A DNA stretch of 64,000 nucleotides from Xanthobacteraceae bacterium (GTDB lineage: Bacteria; Pseudomonadota; Alphaproteobacteria; Rhizobiales; Xanthobacteraceae): the NCBI GenBank assembly GCA_030041005.1, contig JASHOR010000096.1, forward strand, positions 1-64,000. The letters are read 5' to 3'. The notes beneath the pieces are model-generated. The model was not told the origin of the DNA. It did no database searches and saw only the letters and a list, made by a program, of their open reading frames with translations. The position numbers and the translations under genes were made by a program. Below, piece after piece: positions 43,499-52,015 of this stretch (position 1 is its first letter; the number at the start of each line of letters is the position of its first letter).

Positions 43499-43524
43499 AA
43501 TTCGCGGTCGTTCGCTGCGAGAAT

Positions 43525-43548
43525 AAAGCCCGGGTTCGCCCGGGCTTT
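43525..43548 (+). terminator. rho-independent terminator behind the phasin gene
   Basis: The hairpin aaagcccggg / cccgggcttt has a perfect 10-base stem closed by a TTCG tetraloop (43535-43538) and is followed by 'tgctttt'. It lies 27 bases after the phasin stop and 82 bases before the tRNA gene, so it separates the two units. Confidence 0.92.
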
Positions 43549-43574
43549 TGCTTTTGCGCCGCCAAGGACAAGCC

Positions 43575-43603
43575 TTGCCAAACGCGGGCGACGGCCATAG
43601 GTT
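43575..43603 (+). promoter_or_regulatory. candidate promoter of tRNA-His
   Basis: TTGCCA at 43575-43580 and TAGGTT at 43598-43603 are 17 bases apart and end 26 bases before the tRNA. Both hexamers are moderate matches to sigma-70 consensus. The location just behind the terminator and before the tRNA is the main support. Confidence 0.45.
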
Positions 43604-43629
43604 CCGCGCGCCTGACGCGCGCGACCCGT

Positions 43630-43706
43630 GCAGCTGTAGCTCAGTTGGTTAGAGCGCCTGACTGTGGATCAGGAGGTCGGTAGTTCGAATCTACCCAGCT
43701 GTACCA
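43630..43706 (+). tRNA. tRNA-His (GTG), CCA encoded
   Basis: A complete 77-base cloverleaf. The acceptor stem GCAGCTG pairs with CAGCTGT, with a G1-U72 wobble. The D arm is 'GCTCAGTTGGTTAGAGC', the anticodon arm CCTGA-CTGTGGA-TCAGG has anticodon GTG for histidine, and the T arm has 'GTTCGAATC'. The discriminator base is A73 and CCA is encoded. The base before G1 is T, so the extra G-1 normal in tRNA-His is not encoded. This departs from the usual G-1/C73 identity and agrees with the known alphaproteobacterial exception. Confidence 0.96.
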
Positions 43707-43912
43707 GCTAACATTATGATTTTGTGAAGCTCGGCGCGCATATCCCGGCGATTTATTCCCGCCTCTTGGAAGGAAGCTTCCGCCGCCCGTCCGGCGTTGG
43801 GCCGCTTACCGATCTTTCGCTCGCGGCGGAGCAGCGAGGATGGCGCAAGCGCCCTTAAGCATAGCCGGTTCGGCCATCCCGTTGCCAGTCAACCGCGTTG
43901 CGGGACGAAGGG

Positions 43913-45262
43913 CTATGGCCTGCCACCAACAACGCTCGCCGACGCTGCAGTCGTGATGCTCCACAATGGCGGGCGGAATTTCAGCGGCACGATGACGAAG
44001 CCGGCGACGATTGCCATCACACCGGCGATGGCAATCGCAAGAGAAAAGCCGAAATGGCTGATCAGGATGGCCGAGAGGATGCCGCCGTATAAGCCGCCCG
44101 AACCCTTGGCGATGGCATAGAGCACGCCGTAATTGCCGCCAGCGGACATTTCTCCGAAATAGTGGCCGACGGCAATCGGAAACAACGAAAACAGCGAGGC
44201 CCAGAAGAAGATCGCGGCGATGGCAGCGCAGACGAACAGCAATTCGAGATGCGCATGCCCGGCATAGATGGTCACGAACAACAGCAGCCCGCATAGCGTA
44301 TAGGCAAGAATCATCGCGTTCTCACAGCCGATCCTGCCGGCCAGCGCGCCGAGCGAGAGCTTGCCCCAGCCATTGGCGGCGGCGATCCCGCCGGCCGCCG
44401 CTGTCGCTGCAGTGGCGGCGAACTTGAAGCTGTTGGAATAGGCGACCATCTTGCTCATGCCGGCAAGTCCGGCGCTCGATACCAGGACAAAGGAGATGAT
44501 CAGCACCCACATCTGCCAGGTCTTTAACGCCTCGCCGACGGTGTAATGATGGGTCGACGGCCGCCGCGCCGCTCGGCGCGCGGGTGACCAGCCGGGCGGC
44601 TGCCAGCCGGGGGGCGGGTCCTTCATGAACAGCGCTGCGATAACAGCGACGCCGCCAATCACTGCCGCCATGATGTAGATGACGTGAAAAAACACTGCGG
44701 GCGGCGATGATGCCGGCAGCGCGCGGATCGGAAAGATGAACGGCAGCGAGCCCCAGGAGAAGGCGCCGGCGATCACCCCCGTCATGACGCCGCGGTGATC
44801 GCAGAACCACTTGTTTCCGGTGCTCACGGCGTTGTTGTAGATGAACCCCGTGAAGAAGCTGCCGATACACCACAATACGAGCACCAGCGGATAGGATGGA
44901 CCAAGCGCGATCGCGAAAATGCCGAGTCCGGCAAACAGGCCGCTGATGGCGGTGGTCCAGCGCGGACCGTAGCGGTCGCGCAGCACGCCGCCCGGCAGCA
45001 TGCCCACCGATTGGAAGATGATGAACAGCGTGAACATCAGCGCGACTTGCTCGTGCGACCAGCCGTAGATCGCGCCGATGTGCCCCGACATCGAACTCCA
45101 CGCGTATTCGAACGGGCTGATGATGAACATCGCGCAGAACGCCGCCGCCGCAACGACGTAGCGGCTGTAGCCGAGAATCTCGCGATCAGTCAGCGGCCGC
45201 GGCGCGGCGATGCCGTCCGCCGGCTCGGGCGATTTGACCTTGGACTGTTGGGTGATCGACAA
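43913..45262 (-). CDS. MFS transporter of the OFA (oxalate/formate antiporter-like) family
   Basis: A 449-residue, 12-helix major facilitator. It has 'YAWSSMSGHIGAIYGWSHEQVALMFTLF' (ends quoted) and 'GGVLRDRYGPRW', the loop 2-3 motif, and 'GNKWFCDHRGVMTGVIAGAFSWGSL'-type sequence as in OxlT relatives. OFA carriers exchange carboxylates such as oxalate and formate, but many are uncharacterised. No oxalate genes accompany it except a CoA-transferase far away. Its start is TTG at 45262, with 'GGAG' about 11 bases upstream; the frame closes just before, and the next methionine would lose the first helix. Confidence 0.85.
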   Translation of the reverse strand: MSITQQSKVKSPEPADGIAAPRPLTDREILGYSRYVVAAAAFCAMFIISPFEYAWSSMSGHIGAIYGWSHEQVALMFTLFIIFQSVGMLPGGVLRDRYGPRWTTAISGLFAGLGIFAIALGPSYPLVLVLWCIGSFFTGFIYNNAVSTGNKWFCDHRGVMTGVIAGAFSWGSLPFIFPIRALPASSPPAVFFHVIYIMAAVIGGVAVIAALFMKDPPPGWQPPGWSPARRAARRPSTHHYTVGEALKTWQMWVLIISFVLVSSAGLAGMSKMVAYSNSFKFAATAATAAAGGIAAANGWGKLSLGALAGRIGCENAMILAYTLCGLLLFVTIYAGHAHLELLFVCAAIAAIFFWASLFSLFPIAVGHYFGEMSAGGNYGVLYAIAKGSGGLYGGILSAILISHFGFSLAIAIAGVMAIVAGFVIVPLKFRPPLWSITTAASASVVGGRP

Positions 45263-45458
45263 AGGGCGTCACTCCATGGCTTCGTTCGGAGCATTTTCTG
45301 CTGTTGCCGTTGGTGTAGCGCGCCGGGCGTGGCAGCGGTTGCGCCAAAGCGTCACAAGCACTTATTCTTGCAGATGAGCCCCGAGCATTGAGCGAGCGAC
45401 GGCGATTTTACGGTTCCCTGGAAGGGATGGTCGTGTCGGTGATCGCTCGCCTGCAATC

Positions 45459-45483
45459 GACCCCGGAGCCGTGTTCCGGGGTC
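45459..45483 (-). terminator. candidate transcript end hairpin behind the Bug gene
   Basis: gaccccgga (45459-45467) and tccggggtc (45475-45483) form a perfect 9-base stem with a 7-base loop in the gap after the stop of the minus-strand gene at 45548. There is no U run, so intrinsic termination is unproven. Confidence 0.4.
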
Positions 45484-45547
45484 GAAAGTGTCCGGTCTTC
45501 CCGGTCGTCCAGAGGCGCGGTCCGCGCCCCGTATCAGCTCCCAGGCG

Positions 45548-46528
45548 TTATCTTTCCTTGATCTTTTGCAGCACCGGCAACCAGGTGCTTTGCTCCTTCT
45601 GCACGAAGGCGAGCACTTGCTCGGGCGTCATGGCGTGCGAGTAGCTGCCGATCTTGCCGAGTTTCTCTTTGAATTCCGCGTCGCTGACCACTTTGCTGAG
45701 ATCGGTGCTGACCTTGGCCACGATCGGAGAGGGGGTATGCAGCGGCGCGACCAGAACTTGCCAGCCGGTGGCGGAGAAGCCCGGCAGCGTTTCCGCGACC
45801 GTCGGCAGATCGGGAAACTGCGGCAGCCGCTCGTGCGAGGCGACCGCAACGAGCTTCACCTGGCCGGCTTTCACCGCACCGACGATTCCCGAATAACCCT
45901 CGATGATCATGGAGACCCGGCCCGCAGCGACGTCAGCCATCGCGGCGGCGGGCCCGGCAGTATAGGGGACCGGCAGCAGATTGATCTTGGCCCGCTGTTC
46001 AAAGACAAGACCGGTCAAATGGGTGAGCCGGCCGACACCCGTCACCGCGATTGAGATTTTGCCCGGCTCCTTTCTGGCGAGCGCAATGAGCTGCGGCAAA
46101 GTGGACACGCCCAGCGACGGATTGACCGCAAAGAACATCGGATTGTCTGCGGTGTAGCCGATCGGCACGAAATCGCGCGGCAGCTTCACTGGCAGATTGG
46201 GCGCCACCGACGGCAACGCCACGAAAGTCGACAGCGCGGGCATGAACAGCGTGTAGCCGTCGGGTATGGCCTCGCTCGCCGCCCGCGCGGCTATGCTGCC
46301 GTTGGCGCCGGGATGATTAACGATGATGACCTGCTGGCCCCAGATTTTGCTCAAGCCCGCGGCGACAAAGCGACAATCCACGTCGGGCGTGGAGCCGGGC
46401 GCGGCGTCCGAAATGATCGTCACCGTCTTGGTGGGATAATCGTCTGCTTGGGCCCGGGCGCCGGACGCTGCGGATAATGCCAGCAGAAGCGCCGCTGCAA
46501 TGCCAAGACCGTACCGTACTGCTTTCAT
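45548..46528 (-). CDS. tripartite tricarboxylate transporter substrate-binding protein (Bug family)
   Basis: A 326-residue periplasmic binding protein. The signal peptide ends near 'ASGARAQADDYP'. Diagnostic Bug features are 'YPTKTVTIISDAAPGSTPDVDCR', which binds the ligand carboxylate, 'QQVIIVNHPGANGSIAARAA' and 'LPVPYTAGPAAAMADVAAG'. Bug proteins bind organic acids for TctAB transporters or act as sensors. As is common, no tctA or tctB is adjacent, so it is an orphan. The start has a 'GAGGAA' ribosome-binding site. Confidence 0.93.
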   Translation of the reverse strand: MKAVRYGLGIAAALLLALSAASGARAQADDYPTKTVTIISDAAPGSTPDVDCRFVAAGLSKIWGQQVIIVNHPGANGSIAARAASEAIPDGYTLFMPALSTFVALPSVAPNLPVKLPRDFVPIGYTADNPMFFAVNPSLGVSTLPQLIALARKEPGKISIAVTGVGRLTHLTGLVFEQRAKINLLPVPYTAGPAAAMADVAAGRVSMIIEGYSGIVGAVKAGQVKLVAVASHERLPQFPDLPTVAETLPGFSATGWQVLVAPLHTPSPIVAKVSTDLSKVVSDAEFKEKLGKIGSYSHAMTPEQVLAFVQKEQSTWLPVLQKIKER

Positions 46529-46716
46529 CTGATTCCTCGTCTTTTTCTCTTCCTTGCCGGCGCCGGTCGTCCAGGGACACCGAAGCCCGCGACCAGGCGG
46601 GCTGCTCCGTTCATGGCTCCTTTACCTTAACGCGAATGGCAAGGCGAGAAGCCACGCGCCCTTAGCCATTCTCCACTATCACGCTGAACCGGGCCTCATC
46701 CATTTCCAGGGATCGC

Positions 46717-49251
46717 GTGAGCAGCGTCGCACCGTTGAGAGTCTTGCAAGTCGCGGAGCCGTCATTCGATGCCGACGCCGCGTTGGCCGCATGTCGCAAT
46801 GCACCGACCGGCGCCGGCGCTCTTCCAGCAAACCTTCACGTCTCGGTCCATCACGGATTTGACTCGGTCGAAGCGCGATGGCGGAGCTTCGAGCGGGTCG
46901 CCGATTGTATTCCGTTCCAGACGTTCGATTGGCTGTCCACATGGCACATCCACGTCGGGCTGCGCGAGGAGGTTTGCCCAGCCATCGCGGTTGCCTGCTA
47001 CGCGGACGGAGACACCGCTTTCATCCTGCCGCTTGGAGTCGATGGCAAACGCGGGGCGCGTCGATTGTCCTGGCTCGGACAGGATTTGAACGACTACAAC
47101 GCGCCGCTCATCGCTCCCGACTTTACGCAACGCGTCAGCCGCGAAAGCTTCCTCTCGGTCTGGCGCGAGTTGAACGCGCGCATGCAACGCGAGCCGCTGT
47201 TCCGTCACGACTGGGTCGAGCTGGAGAAAATGCCGGAGAGGATCGGCGGGCAGATCAATCCTTTCTTCCATCTTCCGCTTGCCGTCAATCCGAGCGGCGC
47301 CCATGTCGCCCACCTCGGCGACGATTGGACGCAGTATTACGCCGCCAAACGCTCTTCCGCGACGCGCCGCCGCGACCGCACCAAGCGCAAGCACCTCTCC
47401 GAATTCGGCGAGGTCAGTTTCGTGACCTGCGCCGAGGAGGACGACACGACGCGCACGCTGGAAACCCTCATGGCGCAAAAGAGCCGCCACCTTGCGCAGA
47501 GGGGCATTCGCGACATGTTTGCCCGGCCCGGCTGGCGGGACTTCTTTCTTGCGATCGCCGCCAATCCGAAGATGCGGCGTCTGGTGCATGTCAGCCGGCT
47601 GCAGATCGGCACGGTCTGCGGTGCAGCGAACCTCGGCCTGGTCTTCGGCGACACCTATTATCACATGCTCGCCAGCTACGACGACGGCGAGCTTTCCCGC
47701 TACGGACCGGGTGCGCTTCACTTGCGTGAACTCCTCGCCTACGCGATCGGAGCGGGACTGCGGCGCTTCGATTTCACGATCGGCGACGAGCCCTACAAGC
47801 TGGAATGGTCCGACACCCATTTCGATCTGCACGACTATGCGGCGGCGACAACCTGGCGCGGCGCGCTGGCATCTTGCCGCTCGAACGCGCGCCGTTCGGT
47901 CCGGCGATTCATCAAACAGACACCGTTCCTATGGCGCGCGGCGACAAGCCTGCGTTCCCGCATCGGGCCGTTATTGCAAAGACCGCCAACAGCGCCGCAG
48001 CACGAGCCGCCGCGAGTGGCGGACGCTCCGCCGTTGGCGAGCGAGCTGCCGCCGCAGAGCGAGCCGCCTTTACTGGATGGGCCGCCGCAGCGCCCGGTAC
48101 AGGCCTGCGTCATGGGCGACGCGGACCTTTTGCGCCCGCTCGTTTTGGCCGGCATAAGCTGCGCCGTGGTAAGCCGGCCGGGCACGGCCGCGCTCTATTC
48201 GCGCTACGCCAGATCCCGTCTTTGCTGCGACGATTTTTCCCGGGACATCGAGCGGCTGGTCGATCAACTCCTGCGTTTCGGCAAGGCGCAGCGCGATCCG
48301 CCGGTCCTCTTTTATGAAGAAGACGCTCAGCTCCTGCTGGTGTCTCGATTCCGCGAGCGCTTGGCCCAGACTTTCCGCTTCACCGTCGCAGACGCAAAGC
48401 TCGTCGAGGACCTGGTCGACAAGGCGCGCTTTCAGACGCTGGCATCGCGCCATGATCTGCCGGTGCCCCCGGCGCGCTGCTTCCATCCCGCCGCATTCGA
48501 CCCGATCGACCTCCAGCTCCGCTTTCCCATCGTCCTGAAACCGCTCACGCGAGTGCAGCGCTGGGACGACGTCTTCGGCCTGCGCAAGGCGCTGGCCGCA
48601 GGCAATGGCGAAGAACTGCGCGCACTGTGGCCGCAACTCGTCACGCTTGACGTTGAGCTCCTCGCCCAGGAATTCGTTCCCGGTCCGGAGGCGCAAATCG
48701 AAAGCTATCATTGCTACGTCGACCGCAGCGGCGGTATCGCCGGCGAGTTCACCGGACGAAAGATTCGCACCTGCCCGGCAGAGTTCGGCCACACGACGGC
48801 GCTGGAAATCACCGACGCCGCGGACGTGAAGCACCAAGGCCGCGTCATCGCCGAACGGATCGGACTGACCGGCGTCGCCAAGTTCGATTTCAAGCGCGAT
48901 GGCGGCGGCAAGCTCCATCTCCTGGAGATCAATCCCCGTTTCAATCTTTGGCACCATCCCGGCGCCGTCGCCGGGGTCAACATCCCCGCGCTGGTGTTCG
49001 CCGACCTGACGGGCGCGAAACGGCCGCGTGCGTTACAGGCGCGCGCCGGCGTGCGGTGGTGCCGCATGTGGAAGGATTTTCCCGCTGCGCGCGCCATGGG
49101 CATGCCGCTTGCGCAATGGCTTGTTTGGCTGTGGCGCTGCGAGACGCAGTCGAATCTCTCCTGGGACGATCCGACGCCGCTCGCACGCGCGGCACTGCAT
49201 CGCCTGATCGGCCGGTGCGCCGACCGGAGCGCCGCAACGGGTGGGATGTGA
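46717..49251 (+). CDS. CelD-like acetyltransferase / ATP-grasp ligase fusion protein
   Basis: An 844-residue fusion. Residues about 40-400 are a CelD/BcsL (Acetyltransf_6) acetyltransferase: 'RWRSFERVADCIPFQTFDWLSTW', 'LSRYGPGALHLRELLAYAIGAG' and 'RRFDFTIGDEPYKLEW'. A Pro-rich linker spans about 423-460. Residues about 465-800 are an ATP-grasp enzyme with 'FPIVLKPLTRVQRW' (about 600, nucleotide-binding lysine), 'VLAQEFVPG'-like 'LLAQEFVPGPEAQIESYHCY' and the metal-binding 'LHLLEINPRFNLWHH' (about 735). ATP-grasp ligases activate a carboxylate and join it to an amine. The fusion suggests acylation and amide formation on one envelope precursor. The start is GTG at 46717. The stop overlaps the next start. 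Confidence 0.85.
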   Translation: MSSVAPLRVLQVAEPSFDADAALAACRNAPTGAGALPANLHVSVHHGFDSVEARWRSFERVADCIPFQTFDWLSTWHIHVGLREEVCPAIAVACYADGDTAFILPLGVDGKRGARRLSWLGQDLNDYNAPLIAPDFTQRVSRESFLSVWRELNARMQREPLFRHDWVELEKMPERIGGQINPFFHLPLAVNPSGAHVAHLGDDWTQYYAAKRSSATRRRDRTKRKHLSEFGEVSFVTCAEEDDTTRTLETLMAQKSRHLAQRGIRDMFARPGWRDFFLAIAANPKMRRLVHVSRLQIGTVCGAANLGLVFGDTYYHMLASYDDGELSRYGPGALHLRELLAYAIGAGLRRFDFTIGDEPYKLEWSDTHFDLHDYAAATTWRGALASCRSNARRSVRRFIKQTPFLWRAATSLRSRIGPLLQRPPTAPQHEPPRVADAPPLASELPPQSEPPLLDGPPQRPVQACVMGDADLLRPLVLAGISCAVVSRPGTAALYSRYARSRLCCDDFSRDIERLVDQLLRFGKAQRDPPVLFYEEDAQLLLVSRFRERLAQTFRFTVADAKLVEDLVDKARFQTLASRHDLPVPPARCFHPAAFDPIDLQLRFPIVLKPLTRVQRWDDVFGLRKALAAGNGEELRALWPQLVTLDVELLAQEFVPGPEAQIESYHCYVDRSGGIAGEFTGRKIRTCPAEFGHTTALEITDAADVKHQGRVIAERIGLTGVAKFDFKRDGGGKLHLLEINPRFNLWHHPGAVAGVNIPALVFADLTGAKRPRALQARAGVRWCRMWKDFPAARAMGMPLAQWLVWLWRCETQSNLSWDDPTPLARAALHRLIGRCADRSAATGGM

Positions 49252-50072
49252 GGCTCGCATTCATCTCCGACGTTCACGCCAATCTGGAGGCGCTCAAGGC
49301 GACCCTTGCCGATATCGCGCCGCGCGCGGTCGATCGCATCGTCTGCCTCGGCGACATCGTCGGCTACAACACTCGGCCGGCCGAATGCATCGCCTTGATC
49401 CAGCAGATCGGCGCGGTCTGCGTCGCCGGCAATCATGACCTAGCCGCATGCGGACGGATGAAAACCAAAAACTTCGGCACGACGGCCGCGCGGGCCGTAG
49501 CCTGGACGCAGCGGCGGCTGGCGCAAAGTGATCTCAATTTTCTCGCCGGCCTGCCGCTCAAGGCGAATATCGAAGGTGAAATCATTGCCGTCCACGGCGC
49601 ACTGCATCCCGAGATCGACTGCGCCACGGTGCGGCTCGACGACGACGATAGCCGCATGAAGAGCTTTCAGGCGCTGATCGCCGACGGCTCCGGCGCGCGC
49701 ATCTGCGCCTTTGGCCACACGCACCACGCCGCCGTCTATGAGCTTCGTCGCGGTCGCGTGGTCGCGCGGCCGCAAGAGCGCATCCGCCTGCTGGAGGACG
49801 CATATTACCTGATCAATCCCGGCCATATTGGCCAACCGCGAGGGCGCGACCGTCGCGCGAGTTACATGATCATCGACCTGGCGCAACGAATGCTGAGCCG
49901 CCATTTCGTCGACTACGATGCCTCGGTGCCACTGACCGCCACGCGCATGGCCGGCCTTGCGCCCGTGTTCTCCTTCGTTCCGGCGTCGATCCGTGGCACC
50001 ATCGCGGCCGGGCTGCGCCAGGTCAGGCTCGATCGACCGGTCAGGCATGTCGCGTCGCTGCTTGGCCTGTGA
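49248..50072 (+). CDS. metallophosphoesterase, calcineurin-like, coupled to the fusion gene
   Basis: A 274-residue phosphoesterase. All metal-binding motifs are present: 'ISDVHAN' (D, H), 'CLGDIVGYN' (GDxxxY), 'VAGNHDLA' (GNHD), 'AVHGAL' and 'FGHTHHAAVY' (GHTH). This is the YfcE/MPE subclass that cleaves phosphomono- or diesters. It has no signal peptide. The GTG start at 49248 overlaps the upstream stop (TGA, 49249-49251), so translation is coupled to the acetyltransferase/ATP-grasp fusion and the proteins are expected to act on a common intermediate. Confidence 0.9.
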   Translation: MRLAFISDVHANLEALKATLADIAPRAVDRIVCLGDIVGYNTRPAECIALIQQIGAVCVAGNHDLAACGRMKTKNFGTTAARAVAWTQRRLAQSDLNFLAGLPLKANIEGEIIAVHGALHPEIDCATVRLDDDDSRMKSFQALIADGSGARICAFGHTHHAAVYELRRGRVVARPQERIRLLEDAYYLINPGHIGQPRGRDRRASYMIIDLAQRMLSRHFVDYDASVPLTATRMAGLAPVFSFVPASIRGTIAAGLRQVRLDRPVRHVASLLGL

Positions 50073-50283
50073 GGCCATCCGCAACCGAACTCGGCCTGCG
50101 AGGCGACGCCCCGGCGCTGGAAGGTGCGGTGCGCCTCTTGCACCAGACTGCCGGAACTCGATAGCCGCGTGGAATCGCCGCCGCTGCCGCGCACGGCGAA
50201 ACCTATTCTGCGCTTTCGCCAGGGCGGCATCGGCGTTGACAGCCCGGTCGGTCAATGCCGATAATTCCTGAGAAATCCACGCA

Positions 50284-51882
50284 ATGGGATCGTCGATGAT
50301 GCAACAGCCGCTGCGCCAAGAACAACAAACGACCGCGACGCCCAATCAGGCCTTCGATCTGCGTTCGACGCTGCAATGGCTGCGCGCGAACGGCGAACTG
50401 ATCGAGACCGACAAGGAAGTCGATCCGGACCTCCAGGTCACCGGCTTGCAGAAGCACATGGACGGCGGCTGTCCGGTCCTGTTCAACACCGTCAAGGGCA
50501 AGCCGAACCATCGCGTCATCACCAATCTGTTCGGCGACATGGCGATCATCAACAGGATGTTCGGTTGGAAGGACGACGCCGAGCGCGTGCGCAAACTCGC
50601 GCATGCGCTGTCGCATCCGCTCAAGCCCGTGGAGATCGCGCAGAGCGAGGCGCCGTGCCAGGAATTCGTGGTCGAGAAGCCGGACGACGTCAACAAATGG
50701 CTGGTGCCGATCCGGCACACCACCTACGAGCCGGAACTGACCGTCGGCTCCGGTATCCGCTGCGTCACCGGTCCGCAGTTCGAGGGCGGCTCCGACCTCG
50801 GCTACAACCGCATGAATTTCCGCTGGGGCAATGTCGGCACGTTCCAGATTTCGCCCGGCTCGCACATGTGGCAGGTGGTCAACAAATACTACAAGGAAAA
50901 CGAGCCGGTACCGATCACCATGTGCTTCGGCGTGCCGCCGGCCTGCACGCTCTTGGCCGGCGCCGGCTTCGACTACGCCGTGCTGCCGATGGGCTGCGAC
51001 GAGATCGGCATCGCCTCGGCGGTGCAGGGTGCGCCGATCCGCCTGGTCAAGGCGCGCACCGTCGATGCCATGGCGCTCGCCGATTGCGAGCTGGTACTCG
51101 AAGGCTACGTCAATCCGCGCGATCGCCGCTTCGAGACCAAGGAGGCCGAGGACGCCGGCGTGCAGGGCCGCTACCACTTCCATCCCGAATGGGCCGGCTA
51201 CATGGGGAAATCCTACAAGGCGCCGACCTTCCACGTCACCGCCATCACCATGCGCAAGCCGGAGACGAAGCCGATCATCTTCGCGCTCGGCGTCCACATG
51301 CTCGACGACCACAACATCGACACCAGTGTGCGCGAGGCGGCGATCTACGAGCTGTGCAACCGCCTGCAGCCGGGCATCGTGCAGAACGTGGTGATTCCGT
51401 ATTGCATGACCGACTGGGGCGGCTGCGTCATCCAGGTAAAGAAGCGCCACCAGATCGACGAAGGGTGGCAGCGCAACTTTCTCGGCGCCGCGCTGTCCTG
51501 CTCGCAGGGCATGCGCCTTGCCATCGCGGTCTCCGAGGACGTCGACCCATACTCGATGGATGACGTCATGTGGTGCCTCACCACGCGCGTCAATCCGCAG
51601 ACCGACATCCTCAATCCGATCCCCGGCGGCCGCGGCCAGACCTTCATGCCGGCCGAACGCATGACGGCGGGAGCGCAGCAGTGGACCGCCTCGCACACCC
51701 GTTTCGAAGGCGGCATGGGCATCGATGCGACCGTGCCCTTCGGTTACGAAAGCGACTTTCTGCGGCCGGTCTATCCGGTCGACAAGGTCAAGCCGGAGGA
51801 CTGGTTCTCGAAAGAGGACATCGACAACGCCAAAAAGCGCATGCAGGGCTGGGTGAACTCGCTCGCGCGCACGGGGCGGTGA
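50284..51882 (+). CDS. UbiD-family decarboxylase, variant active site
   Basis: A 532-residue UbiD-fold protein, the prenylated-FMN-dependent (de)carboxylases. By hand alignment to the second UbiD and to Fdc1 motifs, Arg176 ('YNRMNF'), His194 ('SPGSH'), Glu240 ('DEIGIA') and Glu302 ('HPEWAGY') are kept, but the first glutamate of the usual EGPFGE motif is Tyr297 and the metal-binding asparagine position is Asp171. The segment 'RYHFHPEWAGYMG' is unlike the standard form. Substrate therefore may be non-canonical, and it could be a specialised clade. A FUSC-type transporter follows 133 bases later. No ubiX is near. Confidence 0.82.
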   Translation: MGSSMMQQPLRQEQQTTATPNQAFDLRSTLQWLRANGELIETDKEVDPDLQVTGLQKHMDGGCPVLFNTVKGKPNHRVITNLFGDMAIINRMFGWKDDAERVRKLAHALSHPLKPVEIAQSEAPCQEFVVEKPDDVNKWLVPIRHTTYEPELTVGSGIRCVTGPQFEGGSDLGYNRMNFRWGNVGTFQISPGSHMWQVVNKYYKENEPVPITMCFGVPPACTLLAGAGFDYAVLPMGCDEIGIASAVQGAPIRLVKARTVDAMALADCELVLEGYVNPRDRRFETKEAEDAGVQGRYHFHPEWAGYMGKSYKAPTFHVTAITMRKPETKPIIFALGVHMLDDHNIDTSVREAAIYELCNRLQPGIVQNVVIPYCMTDWGGCVIQVKKRHQIDEGWQRNFLGAALSCSQGMRLAIAVSEDVDPYSMDDVMWCLTTRVNPQTDILNPIPGGRGQTFMPAERMTAGAQQWTASHTRFEGGMGIDATVPFGYESDFLRPVYPVDKVKPEDWFSKEDIDNAKKRMQGWVNSLARTGR

Positions 51883-52015
51883 TACCGTGGCGGGCTTGAA
51901 GCAAACAAGAGCCGAGACTGTGTCGTAGGCGCGCTGCCGGAATTGACGGTCCTCAATCCCGGGCCAGTGCTTTTGCCGTTTGCCGCAGGGCCGCGGGCCC
52001 GGCCTGGAGATCGGC

